From JAAURS01 sp044923475 (lineage in GTDB: Bacteria; Cyanobacteriota; Cyanobacteriia; Thermosynechococcales; Thermosynechococcaceae), in contig NZ_CP137338.1 of assembly GCF_044923475.1 (NCBI RefSeq), positions 3,472,001-3,536,000 on the forward strand: 64,000 bases of DNA. The letters run 5' to 3'. The position numbers and the translations under genes are program-made. A model generated the notes under the pieces. It worked only from the letters and a program-made list of their open reading frames with translations, did not search any database and was not told the DNA's origin. Shown here piece after piece: positions 50,677-60,252 of this stretch (position 1 is its first letter; every line of letters starts with the position of its first letter).

Positions 50677-52989
50677 ATGAGTGGGACAAATTCAATCCTC
50701 GTTGCAATGAGCTTGGGCGTTCTGGGCCTAGCGGCTGCATTCCTGTACTTCAAGCAGGAATTGGCACGGCGGCGCAGCGCTGAAATGCTCCTGCTCCAGC
50801 AAACCCAGCGGGAACGCTTGGTTGCAGAAATCGCCCAACACATTCGGCGCTCTCTCGATCTCGACGAGATTCTAGCAACGACGGTTGAAGAAGTTCGGCG
50901 CTTTCTGCAAGCCGATCGCGTCTTAATTTATCGCTTGTGGGACGACGGGACGGGCAGCGCCATTCACGAAACGGCGCTCTCTCCCTATCCTAGCGTTTTA
51001 GGCCAAACCTTTCCCGAGGAGGTTTTTCCGCTGGCCTATCACCAAGCCTATGCCTCAGGGAAAACCCGCGCCATTCCAGATGTCGATCGGGCCGATGTGG
51101 AAGCTTGTCTGGCTGATTTTGTGAAGCAGTTGGGCGTTCGGGCCAAGTTGGTGGTGCCCATCATTCAAGAAAATCGGAACGACGCATCCAGCGGTAATGC
51201 AGCCGCTGCCGATTCTAAGCCCTATCTCTGGGGACTGTTAATCGCCCATCAGTGCAGCCGTCCGCGCCAGTGGGACGACTGGGAGGTAGAGCTGATGAAG
51301 CAACTGGCAACGCAAGTGGCGATCGCCATTCAACAGTCGGAACTCTACAATCGACTTCAGCAGCTCAATACCGAGCTAGAACAGCGGGTGGGGCAGCGGA
51401 CGGCAGAACTGGCCACTGCTAATGAAACGCTCCGAGCCGAGATTGCAGAACGGCAGCGCACCGAACATGCGTTGCGCCACACCAACAATACGCTGCAAGC
51501 CTTAATCGCGGCTTCTCCCCGCGCCATTGTGATGCTAGATCGCGAAAGTAGAGTCAAGATTTGGAACCCGGCAGCGGAGCGGATATTCGGCTGGACCGAG
51601 GCTGAAGTCATTGATCGCCCCAATCCCCTCCACCTCGCCAATCGAGAATCGGACTATGCTACCTTACATGCCAGCGTTCTCCAGGGGGCTATCTACAACC
51701 GTCTGGAGTTTTGCCAACCTAAAAAAGACGGCACGCTCATCGACATCATTTTCTCCGCCGCCCCTCTCCCCGACAGCGAAGGAGACATTAACGGCGTAGT
51801 GGCAGTGATTGCCGACATTACCGAACACAAGCAGCGGGACGAGCAACTGCGTCTCCTCCAGTCCGTCGTGGTCAACACCAACGATGCGGTGATTATCACA
51901 GAAGCGGAACCCGTCGACGCGCCCGGGCCTCGGATTCTCTACGTCAACGAAGCCTTTACCCGAATTACGGGCTACCGAGCTGAAGAAGTATTGGGTCAAA
52001 CCCCCCGCCTCCTGCAAGGTCCCAAAACCGACCTCGCAGAACTCCAACGAGTCCGCACTGCCCTAGCGCGCTGGGAACCTGTGACCGTGGAGGTCATTAA
52101 CTATCGCAAAGATGGTTCCGAATTTTGGAACGAATTTAGCCTGGTTCCCGTAGCCGATCGCAAAGGGTGGTACACCCATTGGATTGCCGTACAGCGGGAC
52201 ACGACCGGACGCAAACGGGTGGATGAAATCCGCCTAGCTCTAGAACGCGAGAAGGAATTGAGCGCCTTAAAAATCCGCTTCTTTTCGATGGCCTCCCACG
52301 AATTTCGCACCCCATTGAGTACCGTCCTCGCCGCCGCTCAAGTACTCGAAAACTCCCAAGCTGAGTGGGACAACACCGAAAAACGATTGCGGAACCTGCA
52401 CCGGATTCAAGATTCCGTCAGGAACATGGTGCAATTGCTAGACGATATTTTGACTATCAATCGCGCCGAAACCGGGAATCTGGCCTTCAATCCTAAACCC
52501 CTCAATCTGGAACTGTACTGCCGTCATTTTGTCGATGAAATGACCCTAAATATTGACGCCCGCCATACGCTTACCTTTACCTGTCAGGGAACTGCCATCC
52601 CGATCTGCTTGGATGAAAAACTGTTGCGCTCTATTCTGTCAAATCTGCTGTCCAACGCCATTAAATACTCGCCCAAGGGCGGCAATGTCGAACTCTCGCT
52701 AGCGTATCAGCCGGAAAATGTATTGCTGCAAGTTCGGGATCGAGGCATTGGCATCCCGCCGGAGGATCGAAAGCATTTGTTCGAACCCTTCCATCGCGGT
52801 AAAAACGTCCGCTCGATTTCAGGCACCGGATTGGGTTTGGTCGTGGTCAAAAAATGCGTGGACTTACATCAAGGCACGATCCATTTCACCAGCGAAGTAG
52901 ACGCGGGCACCACTTGCTGGATCGTTCTGCCTCTGCAAACTTCCAATGCGCCTGCCATCCCCAATCCCATCAACAACGCTAGCAATTAG
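50677..52989 (+). CDS. ccaS: Membrane GAF-PAS-PAS histidine kinase, CcaS-like green/red sensor
   Basis: Predicted 770 residues from ATG 50677. Order: membrane helix (about 8-26), GAF (about 62-230), two PAS domains (ALIAASPRAIVMLDRES; SVVVNTNDAVIITEAEP with LLQGPKTD), HisKA (ASHEFRTPLSTVLAAAQ), HATPase (SNAIKYS, VRDRGIGIP, GTGLGLVVVK). This is the architecture of CcaS. In the GAF domain Cys144 (VEACLADFVKQLGVRAKL) lies at the bilin-attachment position of cyanobacteriochromes, 10 residues before the V-R-A-K-L strand; Leu follows in place of the frequent His/Tyr. A longer loop (about residues 172-188) precedes LWGLLIAHQC. Directly after cpcL. Confidence 0.82.
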   Translation: MSGTNSILVAMSLGVLGLAAAFLYFKQELARRRSAEMLLLQQTQRERLVAEIAQHIRRSLDLDEILATTVEEVRRFLQADRVLIYRLWDDGTGSAIHETALSPYPSVLGQTFPEEVFPLAYHQAYASGKTRAIPDVDRADVEACLADFVKQLGVRAKLVVPIIQENRNDASSGNAAAADSKPYLWGLLIAHQCSRPRQWDDWEVELMKQLATQVAIAIQQSELYNRLQQLNTELEQRVGQRTAELATANETLRAEIAERQRTEHALRHTNNTLQALIAASPRAIVMLDRESRVKIWNPAAERIFGWTEAEVIDRPNPLHLANRESDYATLHASVLQGAIYNRLEFCQPKKDGTLIDIIFSAAPLPDSEGDINGVVAVIADITEHKQRDEQLRLLQSVVVNTNDAVIITEAEPVDAPGPRILYVNEAFTRITGYRAEEVLGQTPRLLQGPKTDLAELQRVRTALARWEPVTVEVINYRKDGSEFWNEFSLVPVADRKGWYTHWIAVQRDTTGRKRVDEIRLALEREKELSALKIRFFSMASHEFRTPLSTVLAAAQVLENSQAEWDNTEKRLRNLHRIQDSVRNMVQLLDDILTINRAETGNLAFNPKPLNLELYCRHFVDEMTLNIDARHTLTFTCQGTAIPICLDEKLLRSILSNLLSNAIKYSPKGGNVELSLAYQPENVLLQVRDRGIGIPPEDRKHLFEPFHRGKNVRSISGTGLGLVVVKKCVDLHQGTIHFTSEVDAGTTCWIVLPLQTSNAPAIPNPINNASN

Positions 52990-53061
52990 CATTGGCTGCT
53001 TTACTCGACGCTCTGCGGCCTCAGGTCCGCTCCACCTCAGATCCTCGCGCTTCGCGCAGCA

Positions 53062-53081
53062 GCGCCACCAGAAGGTGGCGC
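53062..53081 (+). terminator. Hairpin downstream of the CcaS-like gene
   Basis: GCGCCACC, loop AGAA, GGTGGCGC: a perfect 8-bp stem 73 bp after the stop, without a T-run. Possible terminator. Beyond it, up to 53328, is the AT-rich upstream region of the LysR gene. Confidence 0.4.
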
Positions 53082-53092
53082 CATCATTGGAC

Positions 53093-53278
53093 ATAGATAT
53101 AATAATTGAATAGATATTTTCTATCCATATCTTTAGAAGAAAAGAATGTTAGGAACATTGCCAAATCGCTCTAACTCTTTCCAGCGAAGAACTTTAGTGC
53201 TTATTTTCCTGTCTGATACTTGCGAGCCTCACATAGAAATCAATTCAACAAAAATCTATCTAAATAGGAATTATCTAT
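53093..53278 (+). promoter_or_regulatory. Cluster of ATAGAT/ATCTAT half-sites upstream of ccmR
   Basis: ATAGAT at 53093 and 53110, ATCTAT at 53254 and 53273, in an AT-rich 5' region. The same hexamer recurs upstream of ndhF3 (54265-54576). Candidate LysR-type operators for autoregulation; inferred from repetition only. Confidence 0.4.
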
Positions 53279-53328
53279 ATACAATGGAGATAAAAGCGAT
53301 CGCGTTCGTGTCCTAGGAGAAAAACATC

Positions 53329-54264
53329 GTGAAGCAGGCCACCCTACATCAACTGCAAGTCTTTGAGGCGATCGCCAAACATGGCAGCTTCACCCGAGCG
53401 GCAGAAGAACTCTACCTGACTCAGCCCACAGTTTCCCAGCAGATGAAACAGCTGACCAAGGCGATTGGAATGCCGCTGTTCGAGCAATTGGGAAAGCGCC
53501 TTTACCTCACCGAAGCAGGCGAAGAAGTGCTCAAAAGCAGTCGCGATATTTCGAGTCGGTTCTCAGATTTAGAAATGACCTTGGCCAACCTGCGCGGCAT
53601 GAAGCAGGGCAAACTTCGGATCTCCGCCATCACCACGGCTAAATACTTCGTTCCGAGGCTGCTCGGTCCATTCCGGCAGCTCTATCCCGGCATTTCGATT
53701 TCCTTCCAAGTGACGAACCGACAGCAGGTTCTAGACCGATTAGATCAAAATCTCGACGACCTCTACTTCATCGGCCAGCCCCCGACAAGCGCAGACATTT
53801 GCGTGCGTCCCGTCATGGAAAATCCGCTCGTAGTGGTTGCGCCCCACAACCATCCCTTGGTTCACGAGAAGTCTATTTCGTTGCAACGCATGGCAGAAGA
53901 GCCCTTTATTATGCGAGAGCCGGGGTCAGGCACCCGGATGGCGGTGGAAGGCTTTTTTGGCGAGAACCGGGTTGAAATGAACGTGGTGATGGAAATTGGC
54001 AGCAACGAGGCGATCAAGCAGGCGATCGTGGGAGGGTTGGGCATTTCAGTGCTGTCGCGCCACTCCCTTGCGCTAGAGGGAATCCACGGCCCGCTGACCG
54101 TTTTGGACGTAGAAGGCTTTCCGCTCCAGCGCCACTGGTACGTGATTTATCCCGAAAGCAAGCAGCTTTCAGTGGTGTCTAAGTCCTTCTTAGATTTCCT
54201 TTTTACAGAAGGTCGCCAGATTGCGAAACAGGCCGACATGGACTTCGTTGCGTCTGAGTCATAA
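53329..54264 (+). CDS. ccmR: LysR-type regulator of CO2-uptake genes (CcmR/NdhR-like)
   Basis: Predicted 311 residues from GTG 53329 with TAGGAGA upstream. Winged HTH at residues 1-60 (LHQLQVFEAIAKHGSFTRAA, LTQPTVSQQMKQL). The effector domain is of the CbbR/CmpR/NdhR type (AITTAKYFVPRLLGPFRQLYP; MREPGSGTRMAVEGFF; GSNEAIKQAIVGGLGISVL). In Synechocystis NdhR/CcmR represses ndhF3 and related genes under ample inorganic carbon, with 2-oxoglutarate and NADP+ as effectors. Placement just upstream of ndhF3 on the same strand supports this member over CmpR or RbcR. Confidence 0.85.
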   Translation: MKQATLHQLQVFEAIAKHGSFTRAAEELYLTQPTVSQQMKQLTKAIGMPLFEQLGKRLYLTEAGEEVLKSSRDISSRFSDLEMTLANLRGMKQGKLRISAITTAKYFVPRLLGPFRQLYPGISISFQVTNRQQVLDRLDQNLDDLYFIGQPPTSADICVRPVMENPLVVVAPHNHPLVHEKSISLQRMAEEPFIMREPGSGTRMAVEGFFGENRVEMNVVMEIGSNEAIKQAIVGGLGISVLSRHSLALEGIHGPLTVLDVEGFPLQRHWYVIYPESKQLSVVSKSFLDFLFTEGRQIAKQADMDFVASES

Positions 54265-54494
54265 ATAGATTTTACCTGTCTTTATCTTTATAAAAATTGA
54301 TACATTCTATGAGCTTGGCGATCGCATCCGGGGATACGACGAGCCGTCCCTTTTGTTGCAATCCCTTCTATCTCGTGACGAAGCAGAGAATTCTTCAGCC
54401 GATTTATCAATCGATCCCCCTTTTGCCTTCAATCTTTTCGCCCATCAAACATGCATTCTGTCAATGCGTCGCCTTTGAAAAATAAATAGGTTTT

Positions 54495-54576
54495 ATCTAT
54501 CGGTATCATTCAAAATCTAGTCTTTTAACAATAGATGAAAGGCGATAATCTGGACTCAATCCATAGATAAATAGAT
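54495..54576 (+). promoter_or_regulatory. ATAGAT/ATCTAT half-sites upstream of ndhF3
   Basis: ATCTAT at 54495 and ATAGAT at 54531, 54563 and 54571; the last two are 8 bp apart and end 9 bp before the ndhF3 ATG. A further copy is at 54265. The 54265-54585 gap contains no gene. Candidate binding sites for the upstream LysR regulator; the position of the last pair suits repression. Confidence 0.4.
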
Positions 54577-54585
54577 ATACATTCT

Positions 54586-56430
54586 ATGCCCCAGTTTTGG
54601 ATTGAGACCGTTTGGTTAGTCCCTTGCTACTCCCTCTTGGGAGCCCTGCTAACGATTCCCTGGTCGCCAGGGATCTTGAGGCGCACGGGGCCGCGCCCTG
54701 CGGGCTATATCAACCTATTGATGACGTTTTTCTCGTTTATCCATAGCGCGATCGCCCTTTCCAAAATTTGGGGACAGCCCGCCCAACAAATCTCTTTACC
54801 GTGGCTTCAGGTCGCCAATCTAGACCTGACTTTGCCCCTCGAACTCTCCGCCCTTTCCATTGGTGCGATGGCGCTGGTGACGGGTCTGAACTTTTCAGCG
54901 CAGCTTTATGCTGTGGGTTACATGGAAATGGACTGGGGCTGGGCGAGATTTTTTGGATTTCTGGCCTTCTTTGAAGCGGGGATGTGCGCCTTGGTTCTGT
55001 GCAACTCCCTCTTCTTTAGCTTCATGATTCTAGAAATTCTGACACTGGGGACCTATGTCCTCGTCGGGCTGTGGTTTAGCCAGTCGCTGGTGGTATCTGG
55101 CGCGCGGGATGCTTTCTTAACCAAGCGGGTGGGAGATTTACTCCTGCTGATGGGATTGTTAGCACTCTTACCCTTAGCAGGAACCTGGAACTTCACGGAA
55201 CTGGCGCAATGGGCCGAAAGCAATCCCCAGTTGCCAACTGGGACGGCCACCTTGTTAGGACTTGCTTTAATTGCGGGACCGATGGGGAAATGCGCTCAGT
55301 TTCCGCTCCATCTTTGGCTGGATGAAGCAATGGAAGGGCCGCTGCCCAGTACCATTTTGCGGAATTCCGTGGTGGTTGCGACTGGGGCTTGGGTGCTGAT
55401 TAAGCTGGAACCCGTGTTGGCACTTTCGCCCGCAGTCTTAACAACCGCGATCGCGATCGGTGCGGTCAGTGCCGTGGGCGGGACTTTAATTGCGATCGCC
55501 CAGATCGATGTCAAACGCGCCCTTTCCTATAGCGTATCCGCCTACATGGGCTTGGTGTTTATTGCCGTGGGGACGCAGCAAGATGAAGCCGCGTTGTTGC
55601 TGGTGTTAATTCACGCGCTTGCAATGGCCTTGCTGGTCATGAGTACCGGAACCATCGTTTGGTCCAACATCACCCAAGACCTCACTCTACTGGGGGGGCT
55701 TTGGTCTCGCCGTCCCATTTCAGGGATTGCCTATATTGCGGGCACCTTAGCCCTAATTGGATTCCCTCCCTTGGGTGGTTTTTGGGCCTTACTCAAACTC
55801 TTAGATGGGCTGTGGGACACCAATCCGCTATTGGTCGTCGTCGTCTTGCTTGTCAATACCTTGACCGCCTTCAGCCTCACCCGCGAATTTGGCCTCATTT
55901 TTGGCGGTAAACCCAAGCCCATGACGGTCCGCGCCCCAGAGGTATTGTGGCCGATGGTGATTCCCATGACCCTAGCTTTAGGCGTGGTGCTGCACTTGCC
56001 GCTCATTTTGCTAAACCTCGACCTGCTGCCAGACTGGGCCGCTCTGAATAAGGATGCGGCTCTGGTTTTGACTTGGTCTAGTATTTTGGGGCTGAGTTTG
56101 GGTGCTGTGGTTTACTTGAGCCCCCTCATTCAAAAACCCATCAAGCTTCCGGTGCAGGCGCTGCAACAGCTGTTGGCCGCAGACTTCTATACCCCTCAAA
56201 TTTATCGCTCCACCATTGTCCTCGGCGTTGCCACGCTCTCACGGATTGCGGACTGGGTCGATCGATTTATTGTGGATGGCTTTATTAATGCGGTGGGCTG
56301 GGTTTCTATCTTTGGGGGCGAAAGTCTCAAGTACGGAAATTCCGGCCAATCTCAGTCCTATCTCTTAACTATTGTGGTAGGAATGTCGATTTTAGGGTTA
56401 GTTTTGGCTTGGTCCATTCTTCCCGGTTAA
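54586..56430 (+). CDS. ndhF3: NDH-1 subunit NdhF3 (inducible CO2 uptake)
   Basis: Predicted 614 residues, about 16 membrane helices. The proton-translocating antiporter-like domain shows LEILTLGTYVLVGLWFS, GKCAQFPLHLWLDEAMEGP, and ALSYSVSAYMGLVF with the conserved Lys/His/Glu residues of Nuo L/M/N-type subunits. It belongs to the NdhF3 type, as shown by the neighbours ndhD3 and cupA. Part of NDH-1MS (NDH-1-3), the low-CO2 induced thylakoid complex that hydrates CO2 to bicarbonate with energy from electron flow. The next gene begins 31 bp downstream. Confidence 0.93.
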   Translation: MPQFWIETVWLVPCYSLLGALLTIPWSPGILRRTGPRPAGYINLLMTFFSFIHSAIALSKIWGQPAQQISLPWLQVANLDLTLPLELSALSIGAMALVTGLNFSAQLYAVGYMEMDWGWARFFGFLAFFEAGMCALVLCNSLFFSFMILEILTLGTYVLVGLWFSQSLVVSGARDAFLTKRVGDLLLLMGLLALLPLAGTWNFTELAQWAESNPQLPTGTATLLGLALIAGPMGKCAQFPLHLWLDEAMEGPLPSTILRNSVVVATGAWVLIKLEPVLALSPAVLTTAIAIGAVSAVGGTLIAIAQIDVKRALSYSVSAYMGLVFIAVGTQQDEAALLLVLIHALAMALLVMSTGTIVWSNITQDLTLLGGLWSRRPISGIAYIAGTLALIGFPPLGGFWALLKLLDGLWDTNPLLVVVVLLVNTLTAFSLTREFGLIFGGKPKPMTVRAPEVLWPMVIPMTLALGVVLHLPLILLNLDLLPDWAALNKDAALVLTWSSILGLSLGAVVYLSPLIQKPIKLPVQALQQLLAADFYTPQIYRSTIVLGVATLSRIADWVDRFIVDGFINAVGWVSIFGGESLKYGNSGQSQSYLLTIVVGMSILGLVLAWSILPG

Positions 56431-56461
56431 TTCTATGTGTGTTGGAGTGAAATTTAAAACA

Positions 56462-57175
56462 ATGACTCATTCTTCTTTAAAATCAAACGTTTCTCGTCGT
56501 CGCATGTTGCAATTTGGCGCGGGTGCTGTGGGCGCTAGCGTGGCCACTGCAACACTGGGACAAGCGATCGCACCGACCGCTCCGGCGATCGCCCAAAACA
56601 ACATCACACCCGATCAGGCACTACGCCAGTTAATCGACGGAAATACACGCTTTGTTGCCCAAAAGCGGAAATCTCCGAATCAGGACGTCGTCCGGCTCAA
56701 TGAAGTTGCAAAGGGTCAAAAACCCTTTGCTGCAATTCTGGGGTGTGCCGACTCGCGAGTACCTTCAGAACTTGTGTTCGACCAGGGTTTGGGCGATCTG
56801 TTCGTTTGTCGGATTGCAGGTAATATTGCGATCGCCGAAGAAATTGGAAGTTTAGAATTCGGCGCGGCTGTCTTAGGAACGAAAGTCATCATGGTAATGG
56901 GCCACGAGCGCTGCGGTGCGGTGGATGCAGCCCTCAAAGGAACTCCAGTTCCGGGGCAAATTGGCAGTTTATTAGACGCCATTAAGCCGTGTTTGCCCAA
57001 AGCTAAAAATCTTCCTGGAGACCCCCTGGAAAACGCCTGTAAAGCCAATATTACTTACCAAGTAGAGAAACTAAAAGCGTCTCCAGTTTTGGCCGAACTC
57101 ATCACTGCAGGCAAGCTCAAGATTGTAGGCGGTTACTACGACCTCGATACGGGTAAAGTTTCTCTCGTCGGTTGA
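56462..57175 (+). CDS. Beta-carbonic anhydrase with TAT signal (EcaB-like)
   Basis: Predicted 237 residues from ATG 56462; ATG 56435 adds nine residues and is possible. A twin-arginine signal (VSRRRMLQFGAGAVGASVA, about 10-28) and cleavage near APAIAQ predict export to the thylakoid lumen or periplasm. Zinc ligands C95, H148 and C151 and the D97/R99 dyad (CADSR, HERC) are present. Exported beta-carbonic anhydrases of the EcaB type have been linked to NDH-1 CO2 uptake in Synechocystis. Here the gene stands between ndhF3 and ndhD3, so it is expressed with the complex. This direct position inside the operon is unusual. Confidence 0.9.
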   Translation: MTHSSLKSNVSRRRMLQFGAGAVGASVATATLGQAIAPTAPAIAQNNITPDQALRQLIDGNTRFVAQKRKSPNQDVVRLNEVAKGQKPFAAILGCADSRVPSELVFDQGLGDLFVCRIAGNIAIAEEIGSLEFGAAVLGTKVIMVMGHERCGAVDAALKGTPVPGQIGSLLDAIKPCLPKAKNLPGDPLENACKANITYQVEKLKASPVLAELITAGKLKIVGGYYDLDTGKVSLVG

Positions 57176-57218
57176 TATTTTGTAGATGTAAACGTGCAGT
57201 TGATACCAAGGGTTTGAG

Positions 57219-58760
57219 ATGCTCAGTCTTTTAATTTGGCTACCCGTTCTCGGAGCAATATCGATCGGGTTTTGGCCGCAAAACCTATCCGATCGATGGG
57301 CGAAACGCTTTGCCCTGATTGTAGGGAGCGTTTTGGTCGCTCAAACCCTGTGGGTCGTCAGTCAGTTTGACCTCAGCCATTCTGGCTTCCAAATGGGCGA
57401 AGTCCTAAACTGGATCGAGCCGTTGGGCTTAACCTACCGTCTCGGGCTGGACGGACTGTCCCTCCCCCTTGTGGTGCTCAACAGTCTGCTGACCTGGATT
57501 GCCATTTACAGCAGTCCCGCTAAAATCATCCGCCCTCGCCTGTATTTCGCGCTGGTATTGCTCGTGAATGCTGGGGTAACAGGCGCGTTCTTGGCTCAAA
57601 ATCTCCTGCTGTTCTTCTTGTTTTATGAAGTAGAACTCATTCCACTCTATTTACTGATTGCCGTCTGGGGCGGCGCTCGACGGGGTTACGCTGCCACCAA
57701 GTTTCTCATTTACACGGCAGTATCTGGCATTTTGATTTTAGCGGGCTTTTTAGGTCTGGCCTGGTTGGGCGATGCCACCAGCTTTGATTACGATGCCGTA
57801 CAAACGGTTGTCAGTACTATTCCGCTGGTGTTTCAAACCTTATTGCTCGGCATTCTCATTTTTGGGTTTGGCATCAAAACGCCCCTAGTACCGCTGCATA
57901 CTTGGCTGCCCGATGCCTATGTCGAGGCATCTCCGCCCATCGCCATTTTGTTGGGCGGGGTGTTGGCAAAGCTGGGAACTTACGGACTATTTCGGTTTGG
58001 GTTAGGGTTGCTGCCAGAAGCGTGGAAGAGCATTGCGCCATTGCTGGCAGTGTGGGCCGTCGTAATTGTGGTGTATGGAGCGCTGGCGGCGATCGCCCAG
58101 CACGACATCAAACGCATGGTCGCCTATAGTTCGATCGGGCACATGGGCTACGTACTGCTGGGCGGTGCGGCGCTCACGGAGCTGAGCATTGTGGGCGCAG
58201 TCTCTCAAATGGTCGCCCACGGCTTTATTTTGGCGCTGCTCTTTTATCTGGTCGGCATTGTTGAAGCCAAGATCGGCACCCGCGAGCTATCTGCACTGAA
58301 CGGGCTGATGAGTCCGGTACGGGGCCTGCCCTTAGTCAGCGCCTTGCTGGTCTTAGGGGGCATGGCGAGCGCTGGGATTCCTGGCATGGTCGGGTTTGTT
58401 GCAGAGTTTTTGGTCTTTCAAGGCAGCTACGCCACGTTCTCCTGGCAGACCCTCCTGTGCGTTGTCGGAACGGGATTCACAGCCGTTTACTTCGTCATTT
58501 TGCTCAACCGGACTTGCTTTGGGCGTTTAGATAATGCTTTAGCTTACTATCCCAAGGTGCTGTGGTCGGAGCGATTTCCAGCATTGCTCTTGGCCGCTGT
58601 CATTCTGTTTCTGGGCGTCCAGCCCTACTGGTTGGTGCATTGGAGCGAACCGACGACGGCTGCCATGGCTCAAGTGGCAGCAACGTACGATCCTTCGCCA
58701 AAGGACTTTGCATTCAAGCAATCGGAATCGGTAGGGGCTGGGTTGGCCAAAGCTGTATAA
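57219..58760 (+). CDS. ndhD3: NDH-1 subunit NdhD3
   Basis: Predicted 513 residues, about 14 membrane helices. FFLFYEVELIPLYLLIAVWGG carries the conserved Glu, FGIKTPLVPLHTWLPDAYVEA the conserved Lys and antiporter signature, and IAQHDIKRMVAYSSIGHMGYV the discontinuous-helix region. NdhD3 type by position between the carbonic anhydrase and cupA. Part of the NDH-1-3 complex with NdhF3, CupA and CupS. ATG 57219, 43 bp after the carbonic anhydrase stop. Confidence 0.93.
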   Translation: MLSLLIWLPVLGAISIGFWPQNLSDRWAKRFALIVGSVLVAQTLWVVSQFDLSHSGFQMGEVLNWIEPLGLTYRLGLDGLSLPLVVLNSLLTWIAIYSSPAKIIRPRLYFALVLLVNAGVTGAFLAQNLLLFFLFYEVELIPLYLLIAVWGGARRGYAATKFLIYTAVSGILILAGFLGLAWLGDATSFDYDAVQTVVSTIPLVFQTLLLGILIFGFGIKTPLVPLHTWLPDAYVEASPPIAILLGGVLAKLGTYGLFRFGLGLLPEAWKSIAPLLAVWAVVIVVYGALAAIAQHDIKRMVAYSSIGHMGYVLLGGAALTELSIVGAVSQMVAHGFILALLFYLVGIVEAKIGTRELSALNGLMSPVRGLPLVSALLVLGGMASAGIPGMVGFVAEFLVFQGSYATFSWQTLLCVVGTGFTAVYFVILLNRTCFGRLDNALAYYPKVLWSERFPALLLAAVILFLGVQPYWLVHWSEPTTAAMAQVAATYDPSPKDFAFKQSESVGAGLAKAV

Positions 58761-58825
58761 CTCTCACCTACGTTAACATTCCGCACTTCAACGTACGCCT
58801 TTATTAGTATTAGAGATATGTCGCC

Positions 58826-60121
58826 ATGCAGACCCTCGAAAGACCCACGACACTCCCACCCTCTACCCACGAATTTGCTGAAGTCATCCATCGCTTAGAG
58901 GCGGGCGGCGCAATGCTGCCAGACACCCCCGAAAACCTGATGCAAATTATCGGCATCTATAAAGCTTATGCCGTGCCCATGGACTTCTACTGGCGCGACT
59001 TGCTCTACATTGCCGAGAATGTCTTTCTCAATCCCCTCCCGTTTTTCAAATACTTCCTGCCTCAAGAATACCTAGACCTGCACAACCATTACGCTGGAGA
59101 CGACGCCGACCTGCGGATTTGGCGCGGAGAAGCCACAGCGCATCCAGAACTGCTGGAGTTCATGGAGAAAGGCGAAACAGGCAAACTTCCCAAACTCCTG
59201 CACCATTGGTTCCACGATCGCATCAACATGGAATTTGCTGAAGCTTGCATGCAAGCAATGCTCTGGCACGGTCGCGATATGGGCTGGGGGCTATTCGACG
59301 GCTACCTCGACAGCGACGAGTATCGCACCAACGCCGATCGCGCCATCAAAGCCTACTTCAAATACAACCCGCCCATGCTGGCGCTGTACAAACTCTTCCC
59401 AGACATGTTTTTAGAACAGTGTCGGATGATGTCCTACACCGCCAACCTAGGCTTATTCTGGGAAATCATGGCTCCCGTCTTCTTTGAAATGTCCGATATT
59501 TTCGATGAAGGCGGCTTCAAAGGCATCCCCGATGCCATGAACTTTTTAGTGAACGGGATTTTTGCAATTGCCGGACGCCCCATCTACCACCACGTTTACA
59601 TTCGCGGCGAGCGGTTTGAAATCATTCCCAAATCCAAAGGCTTCATGTGGCTCTACGAAGCGGCCCTTCCCTACGTCGAAGCCGTCTTTTACCGCACCGC
59701 CCCCTTCCGAGGCACCAAATCCTACAACGCCCAAGCCGGACAAGTCCCTACAGAACAAAAAGACTTCCACTATGGCATTTTGTACGCCGATGTCTTTCCA
59801 GTCGGCTCCGCCGGAATTCCGCCCACCTTGTTGATGCAGGACATGCTGCATTTTCTGCCGCCTTATCTCGTGGAGTACTACCAAAACCACTGTCGTGGCG
59901 AAGACGATATGCTCATTCAGCTCGGGATTACCTTCCAGCGATCGATGTACTGCGTAACCTCCGCTGTCATTCAGGCATTGCGTCAGGCACTGCTGTACCC
60001 TTTAGACGATCCAAATCCAAAACATCTCCAGGCCAACCGCGCCTTCTTCGAAGCTCAGCTCGATCGGTTCAAGCGTCCCGAAGCGCGCCTGCGCGATATT
60101 CAATCGCAAAATTATCGGTAA
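58826..60121 (+). CDS. cupA: CO2 hydration protein CupA (ChpY)
   Basis: Predicted 431 residues, soluble, with no signal peptide. It shows the conserved run of the CO2 hydration family: LPDTPENLMQIIGIYKAYAVP, MDFYWRDLLYIAENVFLNPLP, HHWFHDRINMEFAEACMQA, MLWHGRDMGWGLFDGYL. By family knowledge CupA docks on NdhF3/NdhD3 at the tip of the membrane arm and, with a zinc site, converts CO2 to bicarbonate on the cytosolic side. High affinity, low-CO2 induced member (CupA rather than CupB) given the linked cupS and LysR gene. 65 bp after ndhD3. Confidence 0.93.
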   Translation: MQTLERPTTLPPSTHEFAEVIHRLEAGGAMLPDTPENLMQIIGIYKAYAVPMDFYWRDLLYIAENVFLNPLPFFKYFLPQEYLDLHNHYAGDDADLRIWRGEATAHPELLEFMEKGETGKLPKLLHHWFHDRINMEFAEACMQAMLWHGRDMGWGLFDGYLDSDEYRTNADRAIKAYFKYNPPMLALYKLFPDMFLEQCRMMSYTANLGLFWEIMAPVFFEMSDIFDEGGFKGIPDAMNFLVNGIFAIAGRPIYHHVYIRGERFEIIPKSKGFMWLYEAALPYVEAVFYRTAPFRGTKSYNAQAGQVPTEQKDFHYGILYADVFPVGSAGIPPTLLMQDMLHFLPPYLVEYYQNHCRGEDDMLIQLGITFQRSMYCVTSAVIQALRQALLYPLDDPNPKHLQANRAFFEAQLDRFKRPEARLRDIQSQNYR

Positions 60122-60252
60122 ATAGCATTGCATTTGGCAAAGAGGGCGCAAAGCCTTGCGCCCCTACAGCATCTTGGATTGGTGAAAAATCCCTCTCTTC
60201 AAACATCCCGATCGCCCTTCTCTCCCGCCTCCCACCCCTGCACACCAAAACC

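Noticed and set aside
59647..60252. Long N-terminal extension of the cupS frame
   Set aside because: Overlaps cupA, is Arg/Ser-rich and lacks family similarity; the fasciclin domain begins at ATG 60253.
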